64,000 bases of DNA from Ophioderma brevispina. Its lineage: Eukaryota; Echinodermata; Ophiuroidea; Amphilepidida; Ophiodermatidae. The translations under genes and the position numbers were made by a program. The notes under the pieces are model-generated. The model had not been told where the DNA came from and did no database searches. It worked only from the letters and a program-made list of their open reading frames with translations. The stretch covers positions 1 to 64,000 of the forward strand of contig JAMKCH010012512.1 of the NCBI GenBank assembly GCA_023653785.1, in the 5' to 3' direction. Shown here piece by piece: positions 12,599 through 23,360 of this stretch (positions within the stretch are counted from its first letter, which is position 1; every line of letters starts with the position of its first letter).

Positions 12599-13651
12599 TC
12601 ATACTATAATTTGGTGTGGCTAATGTTGTAATTTATGTATGTGTGTTGTGGTGTATATTCTCAAAAGCAGACCCGCGTTTCGACCAATTTGCGCGCCCAC
12701 TTCAGGGTGAAAAGTGCGTGATGATACCGGCACGGGTACCCTATAGGTGTGGACCAATCCGTTCAAAATGACTGAAAAATCAACGAATAATGTCTGCGGA
12801 GTTTCTATGATAAATTACCATTTGTTTGCACGACGATATTACTAAGCGGCGGGTATGCGTGGTGCGTTGCGAAGGGTGGTTACGCGTGAGACGCTATCTG
12901 CGTACGCAACGGTTCCGCGTGATACGCTACATCGGTATACGCAAGGAACTAGGCGCCTAACATTGGTTCGGTATGCCAAAACCACCGAGCTATGGAATAA
13001 ATATTTACTAAAACGGTGATGTGGGTAAGAAATATGATAAATAACAGTTCATGTTATTATTTCACTTGTGATTTGGATGTGACGTACGGGTTAGAAACAC
13101 ACTGCAGGTGGAAGTAGTTTATGAGATTGTTTATTTTGAGAAAAACTTGAAATATACGGGTATACTGTTAACGGATGCAAATAATTGACGTGGTTTTAGT
13201 TAGACAAAGTAAGGAAGTAGGCCGCACAATAGGGCTAAGCTAACAGGGAATATTCTGTGAACAACTTAATACACGGGAACTGCATTTGTGATGAAAAAAA
13301 TACGCTCACGGGATGTTGCACGGGGGAATGCATAACTGCAGGATGAAAACAAGTTTATACGGGGATTTGAGGAGTTATGAGAGGAAAAATGAGGATAGAC
13401 ATATGAAAAAGTTACATTGAAACTTAACGGGAGTAAATTTGGCATTTTTATTATTTAAAAAATACGAGAAAATGAACTAAATTGGGAACTAAACGAGATA
13501 CAGGAATGATACGGGAAAGTGAGTAATAAAAGTGTTTTTGTGACCTGGGGATTCTTAACTTCAGGATGACGGGTAACTCATACGGGAGTGACTTGAGGAG
13601 TTGTGTATTCCAACTCTGGTTTGATTATGACGGGGTCGCCATATGGGTGTT

Positions 13652-13797
13652 ACTTCTTCAGTTATCGCTCAGTTTTTAGTGATCATTTCTGTTTCAGTGA
13701 TCGCTTTCAGTTTTCAAGTGATCCGTCTTTTGGTGATCATTTCTGTTTCAGTGATCGCTCAGTTCAGTGATCTTTTCTCTTTTTCAGTGATTCGCTC
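13652..13797 (+). repeat. TTTCAGTGATC minisatellite, unit 1
   Basis: Alternating GTGATCATTTCTGTTTCA and GTGATCGCTTTCAG words, with about 18-bp and 15-bp spacing between GTGATC cores, lie directly before the terminal hairpin. The same array recurs in units 2 and 3 with different copy number. Confidence 0.85.
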
Positions 13798-13811
13798 CCG
13801 TTCACTCACTA

Positions 13812-13845
13812 GCGGGAGCCCGCGCGAGCGCGGGCCTCCCGCTAG
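13812..13845 (+). repeat. Terminal hairpin plus CTAG (unit 1 3' end)
   Basis: GCGGGAGCCCGCGC, GA loop and GCGCGGGCCTCCCGC form a near-perfect stem, followed at once by CTAG. The next unit starts at 13,846. Helitron transposase is thought to stop at such a hairpin. Confidence 0.82.
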
Positions 13846-15105
13846 CCATACTATAATTTTGGCTAATGTTTATGTTGTATGTAATGTTGGTATATCGCAA
13901 AAGGCTCCGCCATTTTCGATCATATTGCGCCAATTCACGTGAAAAGTGCGTGAGGATACCGGACGGGTAAACCCCCTATATTTGGAGGGACCAAATCCGT
14001 TTCAGAAATGGCTTGAAAAATCAACGAAATTTCTCAGTTTGGCTATGGAAAATACCAGTTTTTTGTGTGTACGCGTTCACTAGCACGCGTAGGCGTGTGT
14101 CGTTGAGACGGGTGGATACGCGTGAGACGCTATCATGCGGTACGCAACGGTTACGCGGTATTACGACAGCGGTATACCAAGTACAGTCGCCTTATATACA
14201 TTGTGTAACAGTAGTGCAAAACCCACCGAGCTATATTTACTAACGGTGATGTGGTAAAGAACTAATGATCAATAACAGTTCATGTTTATTATTTCGCTTT
14301 GATTGTGATGGAAAGTACGGGTTAGAACACACGCGGGGAAGTTGTTTTGAGATTAGTTTTGATAAAAAATTGAAATATCCGGTAAGTTTACGGGATGAAA
14401 TATTGCTGTTTTAGTTAGAAAATAGAAAGTAGGCCTACATAGGGCTAGCTACGGGATCTGCTGGAAACTATACGGGAAATTGAGTTGTGGAAAAATACGC
14501 TCAGGGGATGTTGCGACGGGGGAAGGCATAAACTGCAGGATGAAGACAAGTTTATACTGAATTTTGAGGAGTTATTAGAGGAAAAAAATTAGGATATGAC
14601 ATATGAAAAGTTAAATGGAAACATTAACGGGATTAATATTGGCATTTTTATTATTTAAAAAAATACGAGAAAATTGAACTAAAATTTGAAAGAAACGAGA
14701 TACAGGGATATGATACGGGAAATTGAGTTTACTAAAAGTGTTTTGTGACGGGAGTCCTTAAAATCTTCAGGATGACGGGTAAATAATACGGGAGTGACTT
14801 GATTAGTTGTGTATTCCACTGGTTTGAGTATGACGGGGTCCGCCATAATTGTTCTTCTTCAGTTATCGCTTCAGTTTTAGTGATCATTTCTGTTTCAGTG
14901 ATCGCTTCAGTTTCAGTGGATCGCTTCTTTTTTCCAGTGATCAACTTCTTTTGGTGATCATTTCTGTTTCAGTGACGGCTTCTGTTTCAGTGATCATTTC
15001 TGTTTCAGTGATCGCTTCAGTTTTCAGTGATCGTTTCTCTTTTCAGTGATCGCTCCCGTTCCTCAAACTAGCGGATCCCCGCGCGAAGCTGCGTGCCTCC
15101 CGCTC
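13846..15105 (+). mobile_element. Non-autonomous Helitron-like unit 2
   Basis: This is a second copy of unit 1, directly abutting it head to tail. It starts CCATACTATAATTTTGG at the base after the CTAG of unit 1 and ends with the degenerate hairpin at 15,069-15,105. Internal order is identical (CpG-rich stretch near 14,080-14,170, body, minisatellite 14,858-15,055). The copies differ by many one-base indels, especially in homopolymers. Direct abutment is typical of tandem Helitron insertions. Confidence 0.68.
14858..15055 (+). repeat. TTTCAGTGATC minisatellite, unit 2
   Basis: The longest of the three arrays, about 11 GTGATC-type cores, with the same CATTTCTG/CGCTTCAG alternation. It sits next to the terminal hairpin. 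Confidence 0.85.
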
Positions 15106-15975
15106 GTACATTAATAATATGTTTTTCCACAAATGCTCGTACATAACTTTAAACATGATAAGTGTTACAGGCTTGGTTTGACCATGCCATTTTAAACTTA
15201 ATGACATTTTTTTTGACGAGCAGGGGTATCCGACCAAAATCCCAGAACCCCCCCAGTGTCATTTCAATTTTTCCCTAATATTATGTGACCAACGAATGTA
15301 CCCATGCATGATTCTTGACTCCAGCCAAATAATGGCGCTATGGATATGTAAATTCCGCACGGTATGCCAAGCACAAAGTACTTCAGATTCCCCTTTTAAA
15401 TCTTGATGTCATAACTTGTGCATAATCCATTGCATTTTAAATCATTCCAGATTTATAATCACCAACCCGATGTAGATTTTTTTTCATATCAGAAACAACA
15501 GAACAACTTGTCCTCGATCAAGAATAAAATAAACTCTATTATTAATTTACGGTGCAAATGAGGCCCTGATCTTTAGTTAGCCTTAGTTTACTAAAGATGA
15601 AAGAATTATTTGAAAAAAAAAACAACTCTACACATGTATGAATCCTTTGTAAATCGATTTAGTCACAAACTCACAGGAATCTCTTACAATTTAATGTTTT
15701 CATAAATATCTCAACACAATCTCAGATTTTTAGATAATCTGTTATTTTTGTTCAAGAAAAATTGTAGAGAGAGAATGGGAAATTTCTAGATTGGCTTTAA
15801 CCAAGAAATTAGGGAAGAGGGTTTTTGCTACGACGGCTTTCAACTGGAAACGTGATCAAGACATGATTTTACCTGCAAAGTCCTTCTCATCTTTACCAAC
15901 AAGGATATAGTCGACTGGAATCATGTTTCTGCTATGTTCTCATGAAAAGAAAGTACTCTGTATATATTAATCTTG
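15106..15975 (+). repeat. Flank copy 1 of a 1.9-kb tandem duplication
   Basis: This non-Helitron sequence is repeated at 16,989-17,872. Shared landmarks are ATTAATA followed by TTTTTCCACAAAT, AAGTGTTACAG, CCCAGTGTCATTTC, GTGACCAACGAATGTACCCA, AATTTACGGTGCAAATGAGG, TTAGATAATCTG-like words and AGAGAGAATGGGAAAT. No coding signal is visible. Together with the Helitron-like units before each copy, it defines a duplicated segment with a period of about 1.89 kb. Confidence 0.85.
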
Positions 15976-16988
15976 CCCGGGAGCGTGTGCTTTGCGACGG
16001 GTGTTTACGCGTGAGACGCTATCTGCGGTACGCAAAACGGTTACGCGGATACGCTACATGCGGTATACGCAAGTAACAGGCGCCTTATACCTTGTGTACA
16101 GTAGGGCAAAACCACCGAGCTATATTTACTAACGGTGATGTGGGTAAAGAAAATAATGATCATAACATTTCATGTTATTATTTCGCTTTGATTGTGATGG
16201 AAAGTACGGGTTATAACACACGCGCTGGGAAGTAGTTTTGAGATTAGTTTTTGAGAAAAATTGAAATATCCGGTAAGTTACGGGATTAAATATTTGCGGT
16301 GTAGTTAGAACATAGAAGTAGGCCGACATAGGCTAAGCTACGGTATAGGGCTGGAAACTTACCGGGAACTTGAGTTTGGAAAAAATACGCTCACGGGATT
16401 TTGCGACGGGGGGAATGCATAAACTAACGCAGGATGAATACCAATTTTATAAAACCGGGAATTTGAGGAGTTATGAGAGGAAAAAATTAGGATATACATA
16501 TGAAAAAGTTTAAATGGGAACTTATACGGGATTAAATATTGGCATTTGTATTATTAAAAATTAACAAAATAATAAAATTTGTACTACACGAGATACAGGA
16601 TCTATACGGTACATTTGAGTTAACTAACAGTGTTTTGTTGGACCGGGGGAGTCTTAACTTCAGATGACGGGTAAATCATACGTATTGACTGCTGAGTTGT
16701 GTTTTCCACTGGTTTGATTATTACGGTGTCGCCATCTGTGTTACTTCTTCAGTTATCGCTTTAGTTTTAGTGATCATTTTCTGTTCAGTGATCGCTCAGT
16801 TTCAGTTATCCGCTTCTGTTTCATGCTCATTTCTGTTTCAGTGATCATTTCTGTTTTTTCATGATCGCTCTTCTGTTTCAGTGATCATTTCTGTTTCAGT
16901 GATCGCTTCAGTTTCAGTGATCTTTCTCTCAGTGATCGCGCCCGTTCACTCAACTAGCGGAGCCGCGCGAAGCGCGGGCCCTCCCGCG
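15976..16988 (+). mobile_element. 5'-truncated Helitron-like unit 3
   Basis: Begins inside the CpG-rich stretch (ACGCGTGAGACGCTATC at about 16,008) and so lacks the 5' end. It is otherwise collinear with units 1 and 2, with the minisatellite at 16,745-16,935 and the hairpin CTAGCGGAGCCGCGCGAAGC onward at 16,954-16,988. The truncation point is the junction of the 1.9-kb duplication, so the loss came with the duplication and was not a separate transposition. Confidence 0.7.
16745..16935 (+). repeat. TTTCAGTGATC minisatellite, unit 3
   Basis: Same motif as in units 1 and 2, about 10 cores, ending next to the hairpin. Confidence 0.85.
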
Positions 16989-17872
16989 ATATTAATATAT
17001 TTTTTTCCACAAATTCCGCGTGACATAACTAAAGCATGATTAAGTGTTACAGCTTGGGTTGACATGCCCATTTTAAAACATTAAATGATCAGTTTTTTGA
17101 ACGAGTATGGGTACCCGACCAAATCCAAGAACCCCCAGTGTCATTTCCAATTTTTCCCTCCCTGAATATTGATGTGACCAACGAATGTACCCATGCATGA
17201 TTCTTTGACTCCAGCAATAAGCGCTACTGATATGTAAATCCGCACGGTTATGCAAAGGACAAAGTACTTCAGATCCCCCTTTTATCTTGATGTACATAGA
17301 CATTGTGCATAATCCATTGCAGTTTGAATCATATCCAGATGGTTATCATCACCAACCCGATTTAGATGTTTTTTTCATGATGCAAACACAGACAAACTTG
17401 TCCTCAGATCAGAATGAAAATAAACCTATATTAATTTACGGTGCAAATGAGGCCTGACGTCTTTAGGTTGAGCTTAGGTGTACTAAAGATGAAGAATTAT
17501 TTTTTTGAAAAAAAAAAAACAACTCTTACCAACATTTATGAATCCTTTTGTAAATCGATTTAGGTCACAAAACCTCACAGGAATCTCTGACAATTCAATG
17601 TTTTCATAATAATCTCAACACAATCTCCAGATTTTTCGATAATCTGGTTATTTTTGTTCAAGAAAATTGAGAGAGAGAATGGGAAATTGTCTAGTTTGTT
17701 CTTTACAACCAAGAATTAGGGAAGAGGTTTGCTAGGCTTTCACTGGAACGTTATCAAGACATTATTTTACCCTTCCAAAGGTCTATCTCAGCTTTACAAA
17801 CAAGATATAGTCAGACTTGATAATGTTCGCTATGTTTTCATGGAAGAAAGTATCTGGTTAAATATATTAATC
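16989..17872 (+). repeat. Flank copy 2 of the 1.9-kb tandem duplication
   Basis: Collinear with 15,106-15,975, from ATATTAATATA followed by T-rich sequence to ATATTAATCTTCCCTGG. Differences are mostly single-base indels. An open frame at 17,729-17,956 crosses its end into the SINE and is not a gene. Confidence 0.85.
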
Positions 17873-17879
17873 TTCCCTG

Positions 17880-18000
17880 GAGATGGCCAGCGCACAACAC
17901 GTGTGCAAAAACCACCCATATCACTTGCGGATTCGAACCGTCGACCTCCGTATTAATATGTGACGGGCGCTCTAACCAACTGAGCCCCAAGACTGGGTTG
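17880..18000 (-). mobile_element. tRNA-derived SINE head (or tRNA pseudogene)
   Basis: On the minus strand is GGGCTCAGTTGGTTAGAGCG, a near-consensus RNA polymerase III A box, and about 35 bases on GGTTCGAATCC, an exact B box. The anticodon arm region (CCCGTCACATATTAATACGG) is not a clean 7-base loop. The T stem pairs at only three of five positions, and no matching acceptor stem is present. It is therefore not a functional tRNA. Short non-tRNA sequence (GGGTGGTTTTTGCACACG and on) follows, as in a SINE body. Confidence 0.68.
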
Positions 18001-18460
18001 GTAGAAGAGCGATAGATATCATCTATAGGTTTTAGTTCGAAAGGTGTCTATCGCTATCCCTAGCGGATAGCCATCATAACGATATTTACATATACATTTA
18101 GTATTTTTTTGTTTTTTTCTTTTTTTTGTTAAATTTGTTTTTGTAAATACATAATAAAAAAAAGAATAAAAAAAAAAGAATGTTATCTTGTTTTGAAACC
18201 GGTGTGGCAGGAGATATGGTCCTCCGGGTTCACAGTCCCGTAACATGGTGAACAATAGAGCAATCGATCAGTTGACTCTTCACACGCAACATTAGTTTCA
18301 TCTTTATTCCTTTGTCGTCTATGAGCCCGACTATGCGACCTTGCGGGACTATGATTACTTTCAGCACCGGCAACCGAGATCTAGAGCTCATTCAGAAGCT
18401 TGTAGAGTGATTCATCTTCGAACATTAGGTTTTTCTTTCTGTACTTTTTTATGTCCTGTA
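18001..18460. other. Unassigned DNA with T-rich tract
   Basis: Contains a T-rich and then A-rich low-complexity tract at about 18,100-18,180. The rest has no recognised gene, repeat or RNA. Confidence 0.4.
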
Positions 18461-19960
18461 CTTGAGGTTTGGTGTATAGATAACTCACTCTCTGACTGCA
18501 TTTTAGTGTAATGACTTCCTTATATGGCATTTTGCTCTTCATCAGTCCTCCACTCCCAAGTATTCATTACACTATTCGGCCATCCTATGTCATTTTTTTC
18601 ACTTATTTAATTGAATTTACTGAATGTGTGTGTATGATCTGCGGTTGATTACATTTTGCATCAGCAAAATGTATTTTTTGTGGTATGACTTTGCTATATT
18701 GCATTAATTCCTTGCAAGATGTATCATTTGCTATAATTTATGTTCATACATAATTTTATCATCACATATTGCTTTTTAGTGTAATGACTTCTCTACCTAC
18801 CGCTTATCTCTTGCTGCCCGTGACATATGACCAATGTGTATTTTGCTCGTCCTTCAACACTCAACAGCCCATTTCTCAAACGTCATTACACTATTTGGCT
18901 TATCTCCTAGTGTCCCCTGAATTTAATTTAGCCCGTATGTATCTGTATTATGGCTCGCGAGGTGTTACAAGTACACGTAACCATCTAGCAAATAAAGGTT
19001 TTAGTCTTTAGATGATGCTGTTTCATGCAATGACTCCTTATACAATGCCTGTTTGCTCGTGCTGAATAACCTAATGTTCAATTGCTCTTAAATAATTTCC
19101 CCTTCCTCAAGTAAGTCATTACACTATTCGGCCTCCTATCTCATTTTCCCCCCCCCCCTTGAATATTGAATCGCCTTTTATGTGTACACAGGTGTATGCT
19201 CTGTTGGTATATTACATAGTGCAAAATAGCAAATAATGCTATTATATTAAGTTATGACTGATATTTTCATTTCGTCATGAATCCCTTATATGATGTACAA
19301 GGAGCACCCTGCTATAATGTGATTGCTCACATCAAACATTATTTTTGTGTTTGTTTGTGTGTGTTATGACTTTGCTATGTTGCATGAATTTGATTGCCGT
19401 TTTAGTGTATTACTTCCTTGTACTACCCCTTCTCTAGCTCGCTCGGCCCTATGAGTGATTTTTGCTCTTCCTTCAACCTCCCCCTTCTCAAATAGTCACT
19501 ACACTATTCGGCTTCTAATCTCCCGTTTTTCCCCGGAATCAAAATTACCTGATGTAATGCATGTATGTAAATACTCTACCTGTTACATTACAGTAAATCA
19601 ACCAGCAAATAAATTTGTTTTAGTGGGGGAATGAGGTCTTCGCCTATGTTTGCATAACTCCTTGCCATGCTGTACAACTCTATAATGTAATTGGTCATGC
19701 ATAACCTTTTCATCATGCCTGCTTTTTTAGTGTAATTATCTTACTACCACCTCTTGTTTTTGACCTCTTGACCTTTGTGACCTATGACCTATGTGCAATT
19801 TGCCCTTAAATGCGTCCCCCCTTTCAAATAGTCATTGCACTATTTCGGCCTCCTATCTCAATTTTTTTCATGAATTAATTGAATTCAGTCTACATTTTTA
19901 TCCTCTCACTACATAACCCCTCATTTTTTTGAGATTTTTTTTTGAGCGACCAGAACTTTG
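18460..19960 (+). repeat. Diverged satellite, about five units of 230-380 bp
   Basis: The landmark TCATTACACTATTCGGC recurs near 18,565, 18,884, 19,117, 19,497 and 19,832. The landmark TTTTAGTGTAATGACTTC recurs near 18,505, 18,775, 19,397 and 19,728. Each unit therefore has AGTGTAATGA and TCATTACACT as inverted arms 60-110 bases apart. Unit spacing is irregular because of indels and partial loss. Between landmarks are TTTGCTC, CCTCCTATCTCATTTT and TGCTATAAT words. No coding signal. Confidence 0.75.
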
Positions 19961-20099
19961 CTCTACACTTCACAACTGGTATTTATACCTGCACAAAAAA
20001 TTCATTATTTTGGTTTTATTGCTTTGATACTTTAACTTTTTGCATTCGTGTAGGCTATCTGCTTTTGCGTATGCTTGCCATGCTATCATTTTAAGTGTC

Positions 20100-20310
20100 A
20101 ATTACTTATTTTTCTGTTAATTGTTTGTATATATTTTATGTATCTCAATGTCTTGTTCATATTGGTTGTAAACAATTCAGGAACAAACCATTCACTCTTA
20201 CTTCTACCAGTCGGTTTCATAACCGGGGCGCATTTCATTCTTCTGATAATGCCAATTGTTTAGTCGCTGATACTTGGTATTGTAAATATTGTACATGGAT
20301 GCCACTTCTA
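20100..20310 (+). pseudogene. PHD-finger-like segment of the LINE
   Basis: One frame gives CLVHIGCKQF and, about 17 residues on, FHNRGAFH followed by WYCKYC. The H-x-x-C and final W-x-C-x-x-C spacing resembles the second half of a C4HC3 PHD finger. Some expected cysteines fall at other residues or across a frame change. It sits directly upstream of the endonuclease. Such fingers in CR1 elements are thought to help bind nucleic acid or chromatin. Confidence 0.45.
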
Positions 20311-20559
20311 ACCATTTAAACACATAATTGATGAAGATGAACTTTAAAATGATAAATCACTTTTACAATAATCATAAAATTTCTTTTGATGATTTACTTA
20401 ACTTAAAAATTGAATCCATTTAACCTTAACGATACTGACGATAAAATTCTAATCTGAACAAAAAGATTACTATGTAAATAATATTACGATAAATTGTAAT
20501 GTACCATTGTAGTGATACTTTCAATGAATTAACTAAACATCTAAATAGTTCTACTAACC

Positions 20560-21250
20560 TTAGTCTGATGCCCTTCAATTCCCGCGCCTAATAAAAATAT
20601 TGATAGTATCACAGACTTCTGAAACACTAAATCCATAATTCCCGTATTAGCTTTGAGTGAACTTGGCTAAATGATGAAAAACCTACCTTCCCTAAATAGC
20701 ATTATGTGACTCTATTGCTCATTGCCACAGACGTTTAAAAGAGGGGGCGGGGTCGCGTTATATAATTTCCAATTGGGTAAAAAAAAAATCGAATTTCAAA
20801 GTCCGTCATGATTAAAAACCTAATTAATAGCGATGATATGAATCCCTCTTTGTTGCGATCGAACCCAAACCCCAAATAACCATCGTTGGCGTCATTTACA
20901 GGCCCCCTGATAGATACCCTCAACCATTCACCACTAATTTACACCACAATCAACATATTAATCCGTCAAAACTTTACCTAAGCTTCATTTTGTGGGTGAT
21001 TTTAATATCCATCAATCTGCTAACACATCAACTCACTCCTCTATTCAATGATTTCTAAATACATGTTACTGAGCCATCTTTGTATCCATGTATTACAAAC
21101 CTACTCGCGTCACAACTCGGACATCTTCCCTCATTGACATATTTTACTAACGTCCTAAATCAACTATTACAACACAGTATTCTATACAACGACATAACTG
21201 ACCATTTCCATATTTCACATTATGATCAACAATAACCATCAAAATGTTCA
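20560..21250 (+). pseudogene. LINE AP-endonuclease domain
   Basis: This nuclease nicks target DNA for target-primed reverse transcription. Visible motifs are NSRALIKNIDSITDF (about 20,570-20,625), ALSE followed by W-like context, GGGVALY, VGVIYRPPD (20,885-20,911) and VGDFNIHQS (20,992-21,018). The last holds the GDFN catalytic motif. The segment is broken by frameshifts, and stops appear between motifs. Confidence 0.8.
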
Positions 21251-21625
21251 GTGAAGTCTAAAATTAATATTACACCAAAATAAAAATAACAATGCTACGA
21301 TCACTTCATTTAAATTGAATTAATCAAAACACTGAATTGGGACGATTTTGTTAGATATACTACAACTACTCTGCTGATAATCATATAACATGTTCATCAA
21401 TAAATTCACTCTCCTTTACGACACGCATATTCCCTAAAATTAAAAAGAAAATAAACACACGTAAAGAAAGCAACCCTTGGATTACTGCGGTAATATTAAA
21501 TCACTTAAAACTAGAAACAAACTATACATAAAATTTTAAATCATCCAATTATATTAACAAAAATAATATATTAAATTTAGAAATAATAACTACTTAATCA
21601 GTCTCTCGAAAAAATACGAACTCTA

Positions 21626-23360
21626 ATGAATTTAAACATGTACAAATACAGCATAAAAAGCACATGGCAACAATCAACAATGTCATCGGCAAAAATTCCA
21701 GTCCTAAAGCTCCTTCCTATTTTTTGGATGGCTCTGGGTCAGTTCATACCCAGAACTCATCTCCAACAAGTTCACTCCTTTTTCGCCAATGTTGGTCCTG
21801 AACTTGCCTGTAAGATCCAGTCCTCTTCTCTATTTTCTTTTTCTGATTTCTTGATGATCCCCATTCCACTACTCCAATCGACTCCATCTTCTTTCAATCC
21901 CAAGATGGAAAAGGAGGTTCTTGACATAGTTAAAAAATTCAAGAATGGCAAAGCGCGGCTCTGATAATGTTAGCCCCTCGATCGTTAAGCGTGCATTCCT
22001 TTTCATCTCCAACCCCTAACCACTCTTTACCTTTCCTCCGTATCGCTGGTAATCTTCCCCCTCAGCTCTCAAGGTTGCGAAAGTCATCCTGTCTTTCAAG
22101 GATGATCCCCATGTCTTCTTCCAATTACCGCCCTATATCTCTGTCTTCCATGTTTTTCCCAAATCCTTGAGCGTCTTATCTATAACAGACTTGGATCATT
22201 TTCTCACCCGCTTCCACATTCATGATAACCAATATGGCTTTTCGGCAAACCCCCAAAACACGAAACAGCTCTACTAACCTTGCTCTTCTGGATATCTATT
22301 AAAAATAACACATCTCTTCTTCCCTTGCTCTCCACTAATCACACTATTGTATCTTCACCGATTTAGCCAAGCCTTCAACACGATTGATCATGATATTCCA
22401 CTTGCCAACTCTACCACTATGTTATTCGTGGTCTTCCATTAGATCTTCTCTCCAGTTATCTACTTCCAAAGATTCCAATTCACTTGTTTTTGGTTCACAC
22501 TCTTCTACTCTTCTCCCTTCCCCAGTTTCCTGTGGTGTACCTCAATGTTCTATACTGGGGTCCCTTGCTTTTCTCCTCTATGTGTCATTTCATGATATTC
22601 CTTCTTCTTTTTGCAAACACTTCCCTTTGTAGTATTTTTCCGATTACACCAACCATTTCTATCCACAACCTTAACACACTCTCAACATATTTAACAAGAC
22701 ATTAACAATGTTCCACACTGGTTTAAAAGCCCACAAACTTTCGCTTAATTCTCAAAACTACCTATATTCACTTCACAAAGAAAAAACATACACATCCACC
22801 AACCAAAATCATGATTTACAATACAACCCATTCACCCTGTAGACCATACAAAATTTCTGAGTGGAGAATTGACCAAATTCTTTCCTGGAAATATCATATC
22901 TCAAAACTACAAATCAAATTTTCTAAGACATCGGGATTCTTAGAAACCTCCGCAACACCCATTTCCCAAACATATCTTATTCTCTTTATAAAAAAACACT
23001 TATACGCGTACATTATCTACAGTAACATAGCTTGGGCAAATACAGACATAACATAAGATAATAACCACTGTCCATGGACTTCTACAAATTCGAAAAATTG
23101 GACAATATCTTCCAACTTCAAAAACGAGCACTACGTCTCATTATATACTGATACTCATCTCATACTAACCAATGTTCCACAATCCTAAAACTCTTAACAT
23201 TATGATTTAATAACTAAACACACACAGCATTTTTATGTAATCGTTACAACTCAAACACCCCACCAAACTCATTTTCTAACGATTTTTTTCCAACTAGTGA
23301 TTACACACATAATAAACAGAAATCAACACAATACATCACAACAAACCCCTCATCAAACCT
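21626..23360 (+). pseudogene. LINE reverse transcriptase and C-terminal region
   Basis: The segment opens with FFANVGPELACKI and VKKFKNGKA (21,770-21,960), then SDNVSPSIVK in a neighbouring frame and SNYRPISL (near 22,120). FTDLAK and TIDHDI lie near 22,357-22,400, the first palm aspartate region. SCGVPQCSILG is at 22,529-22,561; the family norm is GVPQGS, so a Gly reads as Cys. The FADD box near 22,615-22,660 is corrupted (SDYTN-like). Confidence 0.85.

Larger units (their letters stand above)
12599..13845 (+). mobile_element. Non-autonomous Helitron-like unit 1
   Basis: The unit starts TCATACTATAAT, like the TC-plus-ATACTATAA start of animal Helitrons. It ends with a GC-rich hairpin (13,812-13,842) followed by CTAG, the canonical Helitron 3' end. 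Between them are a CpG-rich stretch (about 12,840-12,960, with ACGCGTGAGACGCTATC and GGTATACGCAA), an A/T-rich body and a TTTCAGTGATC minisatellite just before the hairpin. There is no coding capacity. The layout (body, short tandem repeats, terminal hairpin) resembles Helentron-associated HINE elements. Terminal inverted repeats, which would indicate a cut-and-paste element, were not seen. Confidence 0.68.
20075..23360 (+). mobile_element. LINE (CR1/L2/Jockey-like), frameshifted
   Basis: In order on the plus strand are a PHD-finger-like segment, an APE-type endonuclease and a reverse transcriptase, then a C-terminal region with short, broken frames. Order and motifs fit CR1-group LINEs, in which PHD-like domains are known. 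No LTRs or terminal repeats are seen, and no 3' tail could be fixed; the end is placed where recognisable coding similarity fades. Frames shift often, so no intact ORF2 is present here. Confidence 0.82.

Noticed and set aside
17930..18000. Functional tRNA gene
   Set aside because: A and B boxes are good, but the acceptor stem does not pair, the T stem is mismatched and the anticodon loop is irregular; a SINE head or tRNA pseudogene fits better.
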